64,000 nt of DNA from NCBI RefSeq assembly GCF_042685645.1, contig NZ_JBHUNX010000001.1:4402001-4466000 (forward strand), written 5' to 3'. This stretch comes from Salininema proteolyticum. GTDB taxonomy: Bacteria; Actinomycetota; Actinomycetes; Mycobacteriales; Micromonosporaceae. The position numbers and the translations under genes are program-made. Shown in pieces: positions 52,413-60,247 of the stretch; the stretch's first letter is position 1, and each line of letters starts with the position of its first letter. The notes beneath the pieces are model-generated. The model saw nothing but the letters and a program-made list of their open reading frames with translations. It did no database searches and was not told the DNA's origin.

Positions 52413-53486
52413 CTAATCGACGAGGCCAAGTCCTCGGGCGAGGTCGCTGCCTTCCCAAGTAGTTGCGCCGGTGGACCAGATCGCAGCGATGTTGAGCTTA
52501 GAAAGCAGCTCCACATAAGCAGTTCCGGGATTCTCGGAGAGCGCGGCGACGAGCTCAATGTCCTCGTCTGGTTCATGAAGGAAATGGTGGTACTCGGCGA
52601 GCTGCCCGATCGACTCGCGAATTCCCAAGCGAGGCCGGCCGGATGGGAAGACCTTTACCTCCACGAGAAGGTCAGGGCCGTTGTCTTGGTGGAGAATAAG
52701 ATCCCGTGGGTGCACGTTGGTGTTGGGGTCGAATCCACGGGCCTCCGTCCACGGCCCAAGGCTCTCGATGAGTTTCTCATGAGAATTGCTCCGGGTCTGC
52801 TCCACTGCCTTGATGTGGACACGGTAGTCAGCCGTGTTCTTGGGCTTGAACCGACGTGGCTTCTCCTTCTTCCTGACCTTGGGATCACGGGGCGGGATCT
52901 GCTGGGAACCCTCACGGAGAGCATCATCCATGACGTCTACGGCCGCGGAATACAGTTCCAAGAATCGATCGATCTCCGCCGCGATTGCCGAGTCAGAAGG
53001 CATGTCGTCAAGGGACCATGTGCGCCCGTAAATACTCGCCGCCTCGTATTGCGGCAGCTTTCCGCCCTTGCCAAGCTTGATAGCGGGCTCGAGGCCAGTG
53101 GTGTCGAGGTAGAGCTGCTCTCGGATCGTTGCCGCTTCTTGTCGAAGCAGGTCGTTCGTGCTGGGGGCCATGGACTTGGCGCGTTCCTCGGCCTCCGTAA
53201 CGGCTTGAATGAGAGAAAGAGTGACCTCGGTACGGTCCTCATTGAAGAGAAACACGACGTAGATGCCTTGGGTAGCCGTTTCTGTGACATCTGGATGGAA
53301 GATCGCAACCCAGAGGCCAATTGGTAGGCTCCCAACTCCACGGCTGCGTCCGGTCGTGTACTGGCCTGAAATGAGGGCCGAGATGCGATGCTCGAGGTCG
53401 ATCAAGTTCTGAAAGATTACCTGGTCATGGCTGCCTCGGTAGTCGTAGTCAGCTTTTCTGACCTGTTCGAACAACTCGCGGATCAT
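52413..53486 (-). CDS. MrcB-like domain fused to a PD-(D/E)XK nuclease (predicted methyl-directed restriction enzyme)
   Basis: A 357-residue protein. Residues about 35-175 resemble the MrcB N-terminal (DUF3578) domain: GVGSLPIGLWVAIFHPDVTE, GIYVVFLFNEDRTEVTLSLI. The C-terminal third is a nuclease core: NVHPRDLILHQDNGPDLLVE followed by VKVF gives D ... E-x-K, then RESIGQLAEYHHFLH. Proteins of this form recognise methylated DNA and cut it, as in McrBC-type defence. No NTPase partner is next to it, so it may act alone. It belongs to the cargo island and probably defends the host or element. Confidence 0.65.
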   Translation of the reverse strand: MIRELFEQVRKADYDYRGSHDQVIFQNLIDLEHRISALISGQYTTGRSRGVGSLPIGLWVAIFHPDVTETATQGIYVVFLFNEDRTEVTLSLIQAVTEAEERAKSMAPSTNDLLRQEAATIREQLYLDTTGLEPAIKLGKGGKLPQYEAASIYGRTWSLDDMPSDSAIAAEIDRFLELYSAAVDVMDDALREGSQQIPPRDPKVRKKEKPRRFKPKNTADYRVHIKAVEQTRSNSHEKLIESLGPWTEARGFDPNTNVHPRDLILHQDNGPDLLVEVKVFPSGRPRLGIRESIGQLAEYHHFLHEPDEDIELVAALSENPGTAYVELLSKLNIAAIWSTGATTWEGSDLARGLGLVD

Positions 53487-53511
53487 GCGTGCCCTCCATC
53501 CTGTCTACGGA

Positions 53512-53949
53512 CTACGGATCGTAGCGCCCGCCGGCGACATGAACGGAGGCAGTAACACACGTCTCAATAGAGTATTCGTCCCGATCCAAGGCCCCCATGA
53601 GCTCGTCTTCGGTCGGACCCGCTCGATACAGGTGGGCGGCCACCGCCGCGAGGTCCTCCACGATCCTCGGTTGAGATTCCCGGCCCTGATTCGAGGCGTG
53701 GAGCTTCCGAATAAACGCGCGGAGGAGCGTCAACAGCTCGGGAGCGGCCTCACCTTCGGCCTGACAAGCCCGGTCAAGTCCTTCCCGCAGTAGCCGCAGG
53801 TGTTTGCGAATGGAGCCTTTATGGGTTGTCCGCTCGATCGCCCGGATGGCGTCTTCGATAAGCCGGTGAGCATCCTCCCTCGTGAACTCATCGTTGGAAC
53901 TTTTCGGCGCCCAGTTGAGCACGGTTTGGGCTGGATTCGGCTGGCTCAT
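53512..53949 (-). CDS. Uncharacterised helical protein upstream of the restriction gene
   Basis: A 145-residue protein rich in helix (DAHRLIEDAIRAIERTTHKG, LLTLLRAFIRKLHASNQGRE). It lies 25 bases upstream of the MrcB-like gene and overlaps the peptide deformylase stop by four bases, so it links the two. Function unknown. Confidence 0.5.
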   Translation of the reverse strand: MSQPNPAQTVLNWAPKSSNDEFTREDAHRLIEDAIRAIERTTHKGSIRKHLRLLREGLDRACQAEGEAAPELLTLLRAFIRKLHASNQGRESQPRIVEDLAAVAAHLYRAGPTEDELMGALDRDEYSIETCVTASVHVAGGRYDP

Positions 53950-54467
53950 TTGTAGCTCCAGGTCGCACCGGTGCCTTTGTACTCCTTCACCGGGATCGGT
54001 GACTCGCCGGCGGGGAGCCGGTCGAGGCAGAGGATGCCGTCGAGGTGGTCGATTTCGTGGGCGACCAGGCGGGCGAGCCCGTCGTCAAAGACGGTGATGT
54101 GCCGCTGCCCCTCAAGATCGACGTGCTCGACGTGGATCTGGCGGGGCCGCGGCACTCGGCACCGGACGTCGAAGAACGACAGGCATCCCTCGTATTGGAG
54201 GTCCGTTTCCGAGCTGGACTCGATGATGGTTGGGTTCAGGAGCACGATCGGCTCGGGCTTGCCGGGCTGGTAGACGACGGCTGCGGCGTGCGCAAGTCCG
54301 ATTTGAGGCGCGGCGACGCCCATGCCTTTCGCGAAGTCATGGACGCGGGCGATCTCGGCCGCCGCGGCAGTGAGCTTGTCGATCACCTCCATGGCGGTTT
54401 TGCGATCGTCAGGGAGCTCGAAGTGGCCAGCCTTGGACGACAGGATCGGGTCGGGGTGTTGAACCAC
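53946..54467 (-). CDS. Peptide deformylase (extra, cargo-encoded copy)
   Basis: A 173-residue deformylase with all three motifs: GMGVAAPQIG (motif 1), YEGCLSFFDV (motif 2, metal cysteine) and LVAHEIDHLDGIL (motif 3, H-E-x-x-H). It removes the formyl group from new proteins using Fe2+ or Zn2+. A chromosomal copy must exist elsewhere, so this one is accessory; some phages and clusters carry such copies for self-resistance or to process specific proteins. The start appears to be GTG 54467. Motifs are intact, so it is probably active. Confidence 0.85.
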   Translation of the reverse strand: MVQHPDPILSSKAGHFELPDDRKTAMEVIDKLTAAAAEIARVHDFAKGMGVAAPQIGLAHAAAVVYQPGKPEPIVLLNPTIIESSSETDLQYEGCLSFFDVRCRVPRPRQIHVEHVDLEGQRHITVFDDGLARLVAHEIDHLDGILCLDRLPAGESPIPVKEYKGTGATWSYK

Positions 54468-54506
54468 CCCGAGGAGCTCATCGTTTCAGATGGTGACGTC
54501 ATGGCT

Positions 54507-54746
54507 CTATTCCTCGTCTGGTGCTTTCGCCGTGTCCCAGATGAGGACGCCATCGCTGTCGAAGTCGTCCGCCGGCCATGCGAGTGAGATGGGCGGGTTC
54601 GCGCCGTCTGCCCACCCGGGAGGGAAGAGGTTCAGGGTGTGGGCGTATTCGGCCAGGGCGCGGCTGTCGAGTTCGTCGACCTTCGCGCGGAGCTTGGCGT
54701 CAAGCTCTGGATCGTGCGTCACTTGCTGACGTTCGAAGTCAATCAT
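54507..54746 (-). CDS. Candidate immunity protein for the deaminase toxin
   Basis: A 79-residue acidic protein (RQQVTHDPELDAKLRAKVDE, ISLAWPADDFDSDGVLIWDT). The ATG at 54746 overlaps the deaminase stop by eight bases, the usual layout of a toxin-immunity pair. The acidity suits binding to a basic DNA-acting enzyme. No family recognised, so the immunity role rests on position and charge. Confidence 0.55.
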   Translation of the reverse strand: MIDFERQQVTHDPELDAKLRAKVDELDSRALAEYAHTLNLFPPGWADGANPPISLAWPADDFDSDGVLIWDTAKAPDEE

Positions 54747-55611
54747 CGATAATCGCCTCTCCCGTGCCCTCGTACTTGCGTCGGGACATGCTCCCGTCCT
54801 CGTGGACGCTCCAAACATACAGGATCGCGCCCCGGGGAATGATCTTTGGAAGGTTGATGTCGCAACGGTAGGGATCGGCACTTTCCTTGCCGCACGTTGG
54901 GATGTTCAGGTAGACGGCGGCCTCGTCGAGGCCGTGGCGGCGCATTGCCGCCGCCGCGTCGGTCTCCGCATGCCACGTCGTCGTGTAGTGTTTGTCCGAC
55001 TTCCAGGGCTCGTTCAGGTCAGCATGGACGGGACCATGCCCCTTACGGTACGGACGCAGCGGTTGATCATTGAGCTGGGCTCCGTCCGGCCCATACAGGT
55101 GGCCGCAGGCTGATGTCCGGCCCGCCGAGTTCTTCGGCCACCCAAGCTTCCGAACTTCCCCGACGGCATCGCGGTTCGGTCGGGCCGGTTTGAACCCATC
55201 GATCCGCCGGACTCGCGCGACTGCTGGACCGCTCCCAGGAGATCCTGGATCGGCCGGGGACGACGTTCCGGCCAGTAAACCCATCGCCTGCTGAATCAAC
55301 GCCAGCGCTTCATCAGTAATCTGTCCCGTGGCCGTGATCTGCCCGGCGGTCTCCTCAAGCACCGACTTCGCTTGTTGAAGCCCGCCAGCCGATTCGGTAA
55401 GCTTCTCGGCCGCCTGCCGTGCAGGCTCGGCGTCGATGACGCCGATCGTCTCGAGCATTGAGGCGGCCTCGTCGGTTGTCGCCTGGCTGTTCTGACTGGC
55501 GTTCAGCGCCTCATCGACTTGCTGGATCAGGGCATGCAATTGGCCGGTAATCTCTCTGATCCGGCCGCTGGCGTCCGTGGTGGCGTTTCTGGCATCCTCG
55601 AGCGAGCTCAT
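54739..55611 (-). CDS. SCP1.201/DddA-like nucleic-acid deaminase with helical N-terminus
   Basis: A 290-residue protein. Residues 1-120 are a long helical region (REITGQLHALIQQVDEALNA, ARQAAEKLTESAGGLQQAKS), like the small secretion-associated helical bundles in front of actinobacterial toxins. The C-terminal 120 residues hold TTTWHAETDAAAAMRRHGLD (H-A-E catalytic motif), IPTCGKESADPYRCD (zinc cysteines) and IIPRGAILYVW, which match the SCP1.201-like deaminase family including the dsDNA cytosine deaminase DddA. It would convert C to U in DNA of competitors or phages. ATG 55611 follows GGAAAG. Confidence 0.75.
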   Translation of the reverse strand: MSSLEDARNATTDASGRIREITGQLHALIQQVDEALNASQNSQATTDEAASMLETIGVIDAEPARQAAEKLTESAGGLQQAKSVLEETAGQITATGQITDEALALIQQAMGLLAGTSSPADPGSPGSGPAVARVRRIDGFKPARPNRDAVGEVRKLGWPKNSAGRTSACGHLYGPDGAQLNDQPLRPYRKGHGPVHADLNEPWKSDKHYTTTWHAETDAAAAMRRHGLDEAAVYLNIPTCGKESADPYRCDINLPKIIPRGAILYVWSVHEDGSMSRRKYEGTGEAIIDD

Positions 55612-55969
55612 ACTAATGGCTTTCCAATGAAGGGGCACGCCGCTCGGAGCCTACGGGGCGTAGGGAATATCGTCAAGGCCAGTGCCGATTGCCTGGTGGC
55701 GAACGGTGTCCGTATCAGCTAGCTGGGTCTATTCGTGGTTCTGTCGGATTCTCGTCAGGAGAGAAGCTGTGACCTGTTACGTAGTCATCAAATCACACGT
55801 GGCGATATCCAGAGCTAGAGGGCTCCTAGGCGAGGTCCAGGCCGAATCCTACCGGATCGGTGCATTTGACGTCGCACAACGTGTGCGACACAGGGGGTTC
55901 ATACGTGCGGCTTACTTGGAGTGCGCCCCATATTCCACGAGACGACGGAGTCTTAACGAAGCCAGCGTT
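55612..55969. other. Gap before the AT-rich gene
   Basis: About 360 bases that become AT-richer towards the right. It includes the 5' side of the deaminase gene and the upstream region of the next plus-strand gene. I see no supported gene; the 55682-55969 part of the plus-strand frame does not look coding. Confidence 0.4.
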
Positions 55970-57172
55970 ATGAACATAGACGAATTCGAAAAAACTATAT
56001 CGAGTTGGGATAAAAGCACCCAGCATGCCGGCAGTGTCCTGAAATCCCTTAATGCCATTAGAAAATTGATGCTGAATGCTCTATATCGATTTCAGCGGTA
56101 TTTTCGCCAACGAAAGAACAGGAAGCGGCCAGGAAGAACAGGACGTCAGAATCGAAAATCCCCACTCTCAATGGCCGATCTCTGGGAATCCCTAGTTCTT
56201 ATCCGAGATGCGACGCCAAGCACATCAGAAGTTGCACATAGAGCGCTCGAAAATGCTCTTACAAGGCAGCCCGAACTATGTGCATGTGCTGTCGAATCAG
56301 CTCGCCTGTGGTTCCACTATGCGCCGGCGGATAAAAGTACTATAACTGCGGATGATCAGGCTCATATGGAGATTAGGCAGGACGCTCTTGCCTACATCCT
56401 TGATCCCGATTTCAGAGAGCATACAGGGAGACGCGACCTCAGAATACAGCGCTCGAGCACAAGCGATCTTACCATTGAAAATGTTCAACTGGCGAACATA
56501 GAGCTGCTCAAAATCTCTGATTCTGGGGATATTAATCTACATAATCTCCATGTGGAAGGAGACCTCATAATCAAGGGTTGTAGCGCCTTTCATGAAATCG
56601 TGATTACAGGAGGTAGCATTTCGGGATCTTTGATTATTACAGAAATGGAGTGTCGAACAATCCGAATTCTGGACACGGCCGCAGAAAAGATTCTCATTAA
56701 AGCAGCTGAACACGCATGGCATGCCCCGGGAGTAGAATGCATCCAGCTCAATACCGTAATGGTCGAAGAGATAGAAGTCTCTGCCACTCGAGTCGATCGT
56801 ATCTTTGTGAACGCATCTGCAGGTGATCTTGAGCTATTTGATCTCCATGACGTAATGATCGGGCGAAAGGTGGTCACTCGTGGAGTAAGCAAAGACGATC
56901 TGCTACTCACCGACGTTCAGTGTCATGACGAGGCTATCGAAAATATCGACCTCCCGAGCGACCTTAGATTCTCCAAGGACCACAGTCCCTACGATGGCTA
57001 CGTTTGGATCTTGCGATTACATCGGCCGATCCGTCTGCTGCACTGTCACAATGCATCCAGAAGGTCACGTGCACCTTCTTTCAAGACAGCAAGAGCAACG
57101 GAAGTTCCCAATCCCGCCGGGTCGAGTGCCCCGGCGGGCTCAACCGCCGTGAGCTCCTTCTTGCCGTCGTAG
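55970..57172 (+). CDS. AT-rich inserted gene with beta-helix-like repeats
   Basis: A 400-residue frame. A basic segment (residues about 45-65) is followed by a helical part (ALENALTRQPELCACAVESA), then from about 165 a series of short repeats of the kind VQLANIELLKISDSGDINLH, NLHVEGDLIIKGCSAFHEIV, TGGSISGSLIITEM, typical of a right-handed beta-helix or pentapeptide-like protein. ATG 55970 is chosen because the frame upstream does not look coding. Composition is far richer in A/T than its neighbours. From about residue 365 the frame runs antisense through the end of hemC, so the true end may be shorter or the gene truncated by insertion. Function unknown. Confidence 0.5.
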   Translation: MNIDEFEKTISSWDKSTQHAGSVLKSLNAIRKLMLNALYRFQRYFRQRKNRKRPGRTGRQNRKSPLSMADLWESLVLIRDATPSTSEVAHRALENALTRQPELCACAVESARLWFHYAPADKSTITADDQAHMEIRQDALAYILDPDFREHTGRRDLRIQRSSTSDLTIENVQLANIELLKISDSGDINLHNLHVEGDLIIKGCSAFHEIVITGGSISGSLIITEMECRTIRILDTAAEKILIKAAEHAWHAPGVECIQLNTVMVEEIEVSATRVDRIFVNASAGDLELFDLHDVMIGRKVVTRGVSKDDLLLTDVQCHDEAIENIDLPSDLRFSKDHSPYDGYVWILRLHRPIRLLHCHNASRRSRAPSFKTARATEVPNPAGSSAPAGSTAVSSFLPS

Positions 57173-57972
57173 GAGTAGACCTCTCCGCGCAGGTGGAGCT
57201 CCCCGTCGTCGTCGAACCAGGCATGCCCGCCAATCGGGGAATGACAGCTGCCCTGCAGCACATGGAGAAACGTCCGTTCAGCGGTGGCGATCTGCCAGAC
57301 TGTCGGGTCGTTCAGGGGCGCAACCGCGTCGAGAGTCTCCGTGTCGTCTTCGCGGCATTGGAGTGCGAGGATGCCGGCGCCGACCGGTGGGCACATGACC
57401 GCCGGGTCGATCTGTTCGGTGATCACATCGGTGCGGTCGATCCGCTCGAGCCCGCACACGGCAAGAATGAGCGCGTCGGCGTCGCCGGCGTACAACTTCT
57501 CCAACCGGCGGTTGGCGTTGCCCCTCATCGGGACGCATTCGAGGTCCGGGCGGTGCGCGGCGAGCTGAGCGCGTCGTCGTACCGACGAGGTCCCGATCCG
57601 GGTCCCTGCGGGGAGCTGGTCAAGCGTCAGCCCGGCGGGGTGGATGAGGGCTTCGTGGATGCTGTCGCGGGTCATGTAGCCGGCGATGGTCATTCCGGCA
57701 GGGACGGGGATGTCGCCGGGCATGTCCTTGAGGCAGTGGACGGCAAGATCCGCGAGGCCGGCGGCAAGGGCGCGGTCCACCTCTTTGATGAACGCGCCCT
57801 TGCCGCCCTTCTCTCGAAGATCTCCCATCCACCGGTCACCCGTCGTCTTGATCGGGACGACCTCGACCTCCACGGCCGGGTTCACGGCCGCGAGATCCCG
57901 GCGGACTCGCTCGACCTGAGCGAGAGCCATCGGGGAGGAACGGGTGGCGATGCGAAGGAGATTAGAGTCCAT
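57046..57972 (-). CDS. hemC: Hydroxymethylbilane synthase (porphobilinogen deaminase), element-encoded
   Basis: A 308-residue HemC. IATRSSPMALAQ (N-terminal Arg motif), AVHCLKDMPGD (catalytic aspartate), GTSSVRRRAQLAAHRPDLE (substrate arginines), RGNANRRLEKLYAGDADALI and the dipyrromethane-binding cysteine in LQGSCHSPIGGHA are all present. So it should be able to polymerise four porphobilinogens. ATG 57972 lies a few bases after the methyltransferase stop; the operon order is hemB-like, methyltransferase, hemC. It differs from the host operon layout hemA-hemC-hemD-hemB, so it is an accessory copy on the element. Confidence 0.85.
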   Translation of the reverse strand: MDSNLLRIATRSSPMALAQVERVRRDLAAVNPAVEVEVVPIKTTGDRWMGDLREKGGKGAFIKEVDRALAAGLADLAVHCLKDMPGDIPVPAGMTIAGYMTRDSIHEALIHPAGLTLDQLPAGTRIGTSSVRRRAQLAAHRPDLECVPMRGNANRRLEKLYAGDADALILAVCGLERIDRTDVITEQIDPAVMCPPVGAGILALQCREDDTETLDAVAPLNDPTVWQIATAERTFLHVLQGSCHSPIGGHAWFDDDGELHLRGEVYSYDGKKELTAVEPAGALDPAGLGTSVALAVLKEGARDLLDAL

Positions 57973-57977
57973 AGATG

Positions 57978-58562
57978 TCAATTTACTCTCGTCGCGACGA
58001 GGATCCCGGACGCCCACCGCATCGGAGTGGCAACCAAACCGTCCACCGGCCAGCGAGCGAGGAACTCGTCCACCCGCGGTTGATGATCCTCCGGCCATGT
58101 CTCCTGCGGCAAGAGGTCGTCCACGATGTAGAGGCCCCCCGGTGCCAGGAGCTCGAGCGCCTTTTCCAGGTGAAGGAATTTGCCTGGTCGGCAGTCGACA
58201 AAAATCAAGTCATAGACGACGTCCGTGGCTGCTGCGTGTGAGGACAGCCAGGTTGCGGCGTGGGCGTGCTCGAATGTCACCCGTTCGTCGGAACCAAGAT
58301 GGTCCTTGGCCACCGCCTGGACGTGCTCGTCCACTTCGACGGTGGTGAGGTGTGAGAGCGCGTCCATGCCCGCGAGCATCCAAGCGGTACCGGCACCCAC
58401 GCCGGTGCCGAGCTCGAGGAACCGCCCGCCGGGCTTCGAAGCGGCGAGCGTGGCGAGGAGCCCGCCGGTGCCGGCGTCGCACGACATCCGGAAACCGATG
58501 TTCCAGGCTTCCTCGATGATGGAATCCAGTTTGTAGGGCATGAAGTCCGGGCCGTTCTTCAT
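57978..58562 (-). CDS. Small SAM-dependent O/N-methyltransferase between hemB-like and hemC
   Basis: A 194-residue class I methyltransferase. GGRFLELGTGVGAGTAWMLA is the SAM motif I, TTVEVDEHVQAVAKDHLG motif II, YDLIFVDCRPGKF motif IV and GLYIVDDLLPQETW a later strand typical of O-methyltransferases. ATG 58562 overlaps the hemB-like stop. Such an enzyme does not belong to heme synthesis, so the cassette probably makes a methylated pyrrole or a related small molecule; substrate unknown. Confidence 0.75.
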   Translation of the reverse strand: MKNGPDFMPYKLDSIIEEAWNIGFRMSCDAGTGGLLATLAASKPGGRFLELGTGVGAGTAWMLAGMDALSHLTTVEVDEHVQAVAKDHLGSDERVTFEHAHAATWLSSHAAATDVVYDLIFVDCRPGKFLHLEKALELLAPGGLYIVDDLLPQETWPEDHQPRVDEFLARWPVDGLVATPMRWASGILVATRVN

Positions 58563-59554
58563 CGCACCGTCACCTCGTTCAACGTCTGAGCGACCGTCTC
58601 GGCCGCGAACGTGAGGATGCTGTCGGCTCCGAGACGGACGAGCATCTCGTGGTACTCCACCGTCGCCGCCGTCCCCATCGCCTCGAACGCAGTCCATTCA
58701 CCCGAGGTGGAGTAGGCCGTCAGCGGCCTCATGTGGGCCATGCGGATCATGAAGAGTGCATCAGTCGCGGTCATGACCGGCTGGACGGTGAGCGCGTCGG
58801 CGCCCTCACTGATCCAACGGTTCGCGGCCTCGAGCCCGGTCCGCCAGGCCTGCCCTGTCTCTAGTTGAAGCCCGCGCCGGTGGCCGGTCGCCGGGTCGGT
58901 GTCCATGACCTGTTTGAAGGGGCCGTAGAGGGAGGTCGTGAACGCGACGTTCGGATTGACTGAGACGTCTTCGAAGTCCTCGCAGTCCAGGATCGCGCGG
59001 ATCTCGTGGACCGAGCCGTCCAGCATGGCCGTGGGTGACACCGCATCAGCACCCCACTGCGCATGGCGGTAGGCCAGTTCCGTCAAGAACCTGATCGTCG
59101 CATCGAGATCGATCCGGCCATCCGGCCGGCGAAGCACGCACTCGTGCGAGGTCGTCCACCCGCACCCGCACACCTCCGTCGTCACGGCCATGTTCTCAGC
59201 CGTCGCCTTGACCGCCTCGATCGTGTGGCGCATCGTCAAATCCTCCAACGCCTCGGCTGCGTCAGCGGAGCGGGAGGTGCCGACCGTGAAGATCTTGACG
59301 CCGGAGATACCGAGGCCTTTCCACCGGCGCACGAGCGCCGGGATACCGGCGAGTGTCGTCGCGCCGGGAAGCGCGACGTCCGCGTCATTGGTGAGGACGA
59401 GTAGCGGCGCGGAGAGGTGGCCGGGGGTGAGGGCGGTGTGGTTGTAGAGGCCCCTGATCGCCTGCCGGGCGCGGGTCGGGTTGACCCCGTCGCGCATGCC
59501 GGCGTAGGCAGGGAAATTGAAGGCGCCGGCGCGCGGCGCTGGGATGGTAGTCAT
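58559..59554 (-). CDS. HemB-like protein lacking both Schiff-base lysines
   Basis: A 331-residue protein that aligns along its whole length to porphobilinogen synthase. Zinc-type cysteines remain (TTEVCGCGWTTSHEC), as do GADAVSPTAMLDGSVHEIRA and AYSTSGEW. But SYSTKFASSFYGPF of E. coli HemB corresponds to PNVAFTTSLYGPF here, placing Ala at the first catalytic lysine, and MVKPAGAYLDI corresponds to TVQPVMTATDA, placing Gln at the second. So it cannot form the usual Schiff bases with 5-aminolevulinate. It may catalyse another aldol-like reaction, bind porphobilinogen, or be a regulator. ATG 59554 follows GAGGAG. First gene of the operon. Confidence 0.8.
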   Translation of the reverse strand: MTTIPAPRAGAFNFPAYAGMRDGVNPTRARQAIRGLYNHTALTPGHLSAPLLVLTNDADVALPGATTLAGIPALVRRWKGLGISGVKIFTVGTSRSADAAEALEDLTMRHTIEAVKATAENMAVTTEVCGCGWTTSHECVLRRPDGRIDLDATIRFLTELAYRHAQWGADAVSPTAMLDGSVHEIRAILDCEDFEDVSVNPNVAFTTSLYGPFKQVMDTDPATGHRRGLQLETGQAWRTGLEAANRWISEGADALTVQPVMTATDALFMIRMAHMRPLTAYSTSGEWTAFEAMGTAATVEYHEMLVRLGADSILTFAAETVAQTLNEVTVR

Positions 59555-59674
59555 GGCACTCCTCATGAGGTCGTATTTCATGTGGTGCCACAGCCATCCG
59601 GGCGTGCTCCCAGTCCACGGCCATAAGACAGCCATGGTGAATTCGGTTCAGGGGCACGGTTCCCAACGCGCCCA

Positions 59675-59704
59675 AGTATATCGGCGATCACAGAGTCCGT
59701 GATC
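59675..59704 (-). promoter_or_regulatory. Promoter and operator of the hemB-like operon
   Basis: On the minus strand TATACT (59680-59675) is a good -10. Just upstream, covering the expected -35, GATCAC and GTGATC form an inverted repeat (59686-59704). This suggests a dedicated DNA-binding regulator; the XRE and DUF397 genes upstream are candidates. Confidence 0.45.
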
Positions 59705-59746
59705 AGGTTGTTTAAGTTGAATATACAGCAAGGTGTGCAGTAGCTT

Positions 59747-60247
59747 CTAGACGTGGGCGAAGTCCCCATCTTGAGCTCCGAGCTCGAAGGCTGTAGATTC
59801 GTCGGTCGTAAATACCTGGACCAAATCGCCCTGGCGCAGCGCAAACAAGCCGTCATCCGAAACTCCAACTTCGAACGTCGAAAGGCTTCCGTCTTCAAGT
59901 TCGAATCGTTCCCAAAGGGCCCGCTCGAGGCGGAAGGCCCCCTTGGTCGGATGAGTGATGACGGCGGTCCCGGCGGCTGGTTTGGTAGCGACTGAGCCGA
60001 GGTCAGCATGAGAAGATCGGTGCCGGAGACAGAGGGCAGACAAATAGCCGCGCCGGGCAAGGTTGACGAAGGTTCGTGCCTCCTGACGGAGAACCTCGAT
60101 CACGCCAACATCAGGCAGGACCGAGTCACCAATAGCTGCGTAAGATCCTTGCACAGCAATCATGTAGCAGTTCGAGCCGCCAGAGCCATTGCTGCGGTTG
60201 CTCTTCACAAATCGTGCATCGGCCCAATCGCAGACGGTAGTTCTCAT
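59747..60247 (-). CDS. DUF397 protein with an additional C-terminal domain
   Basis: A 166-residue protein. Residues 1-65 are a DUF397 domain (FVKSNRSNGSGGSNCYMIAV, LRQEARTFVNLARRGYL). The remaining 100 residues (AGTAVITHPTKGAFRLERAL, LALRQGDLVQVF-like FALRQGDLVQVFTTDESTAF) are a second domain I do not recognise. DUF397 proteins pair with XRE-DUF5753 regulators in actinomycetes, and here the ATG overlaps the regulator stop. They may act as its partner or antagonist in controlling the hem-like operon downstream. Confidence 0.7.
   Translation of the reverse strand: MRTTVCDWADARFVKSNRSNGSGGSNCYMIAVQGSYAAIGDSVLPDVGVIEVLRQEARTFVNLARRGYLSALCLRHRSSHADLGSVATKPAAGTAVITHPTKGAFRLERALWERFELEDGSLSTFEVGVSDDGLFALRQGDLVQVFTTDESTAFELGAQDGDFAHV

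Noticed and set aside
57046..59554. Interpretation as the host's housekeeping heme operon
   Set aside because: The HemB-like protein lacks both catalytic lysines, a methyltransferase is inserted, hemA and hemD are missing and the surroundings are mobile cargo.
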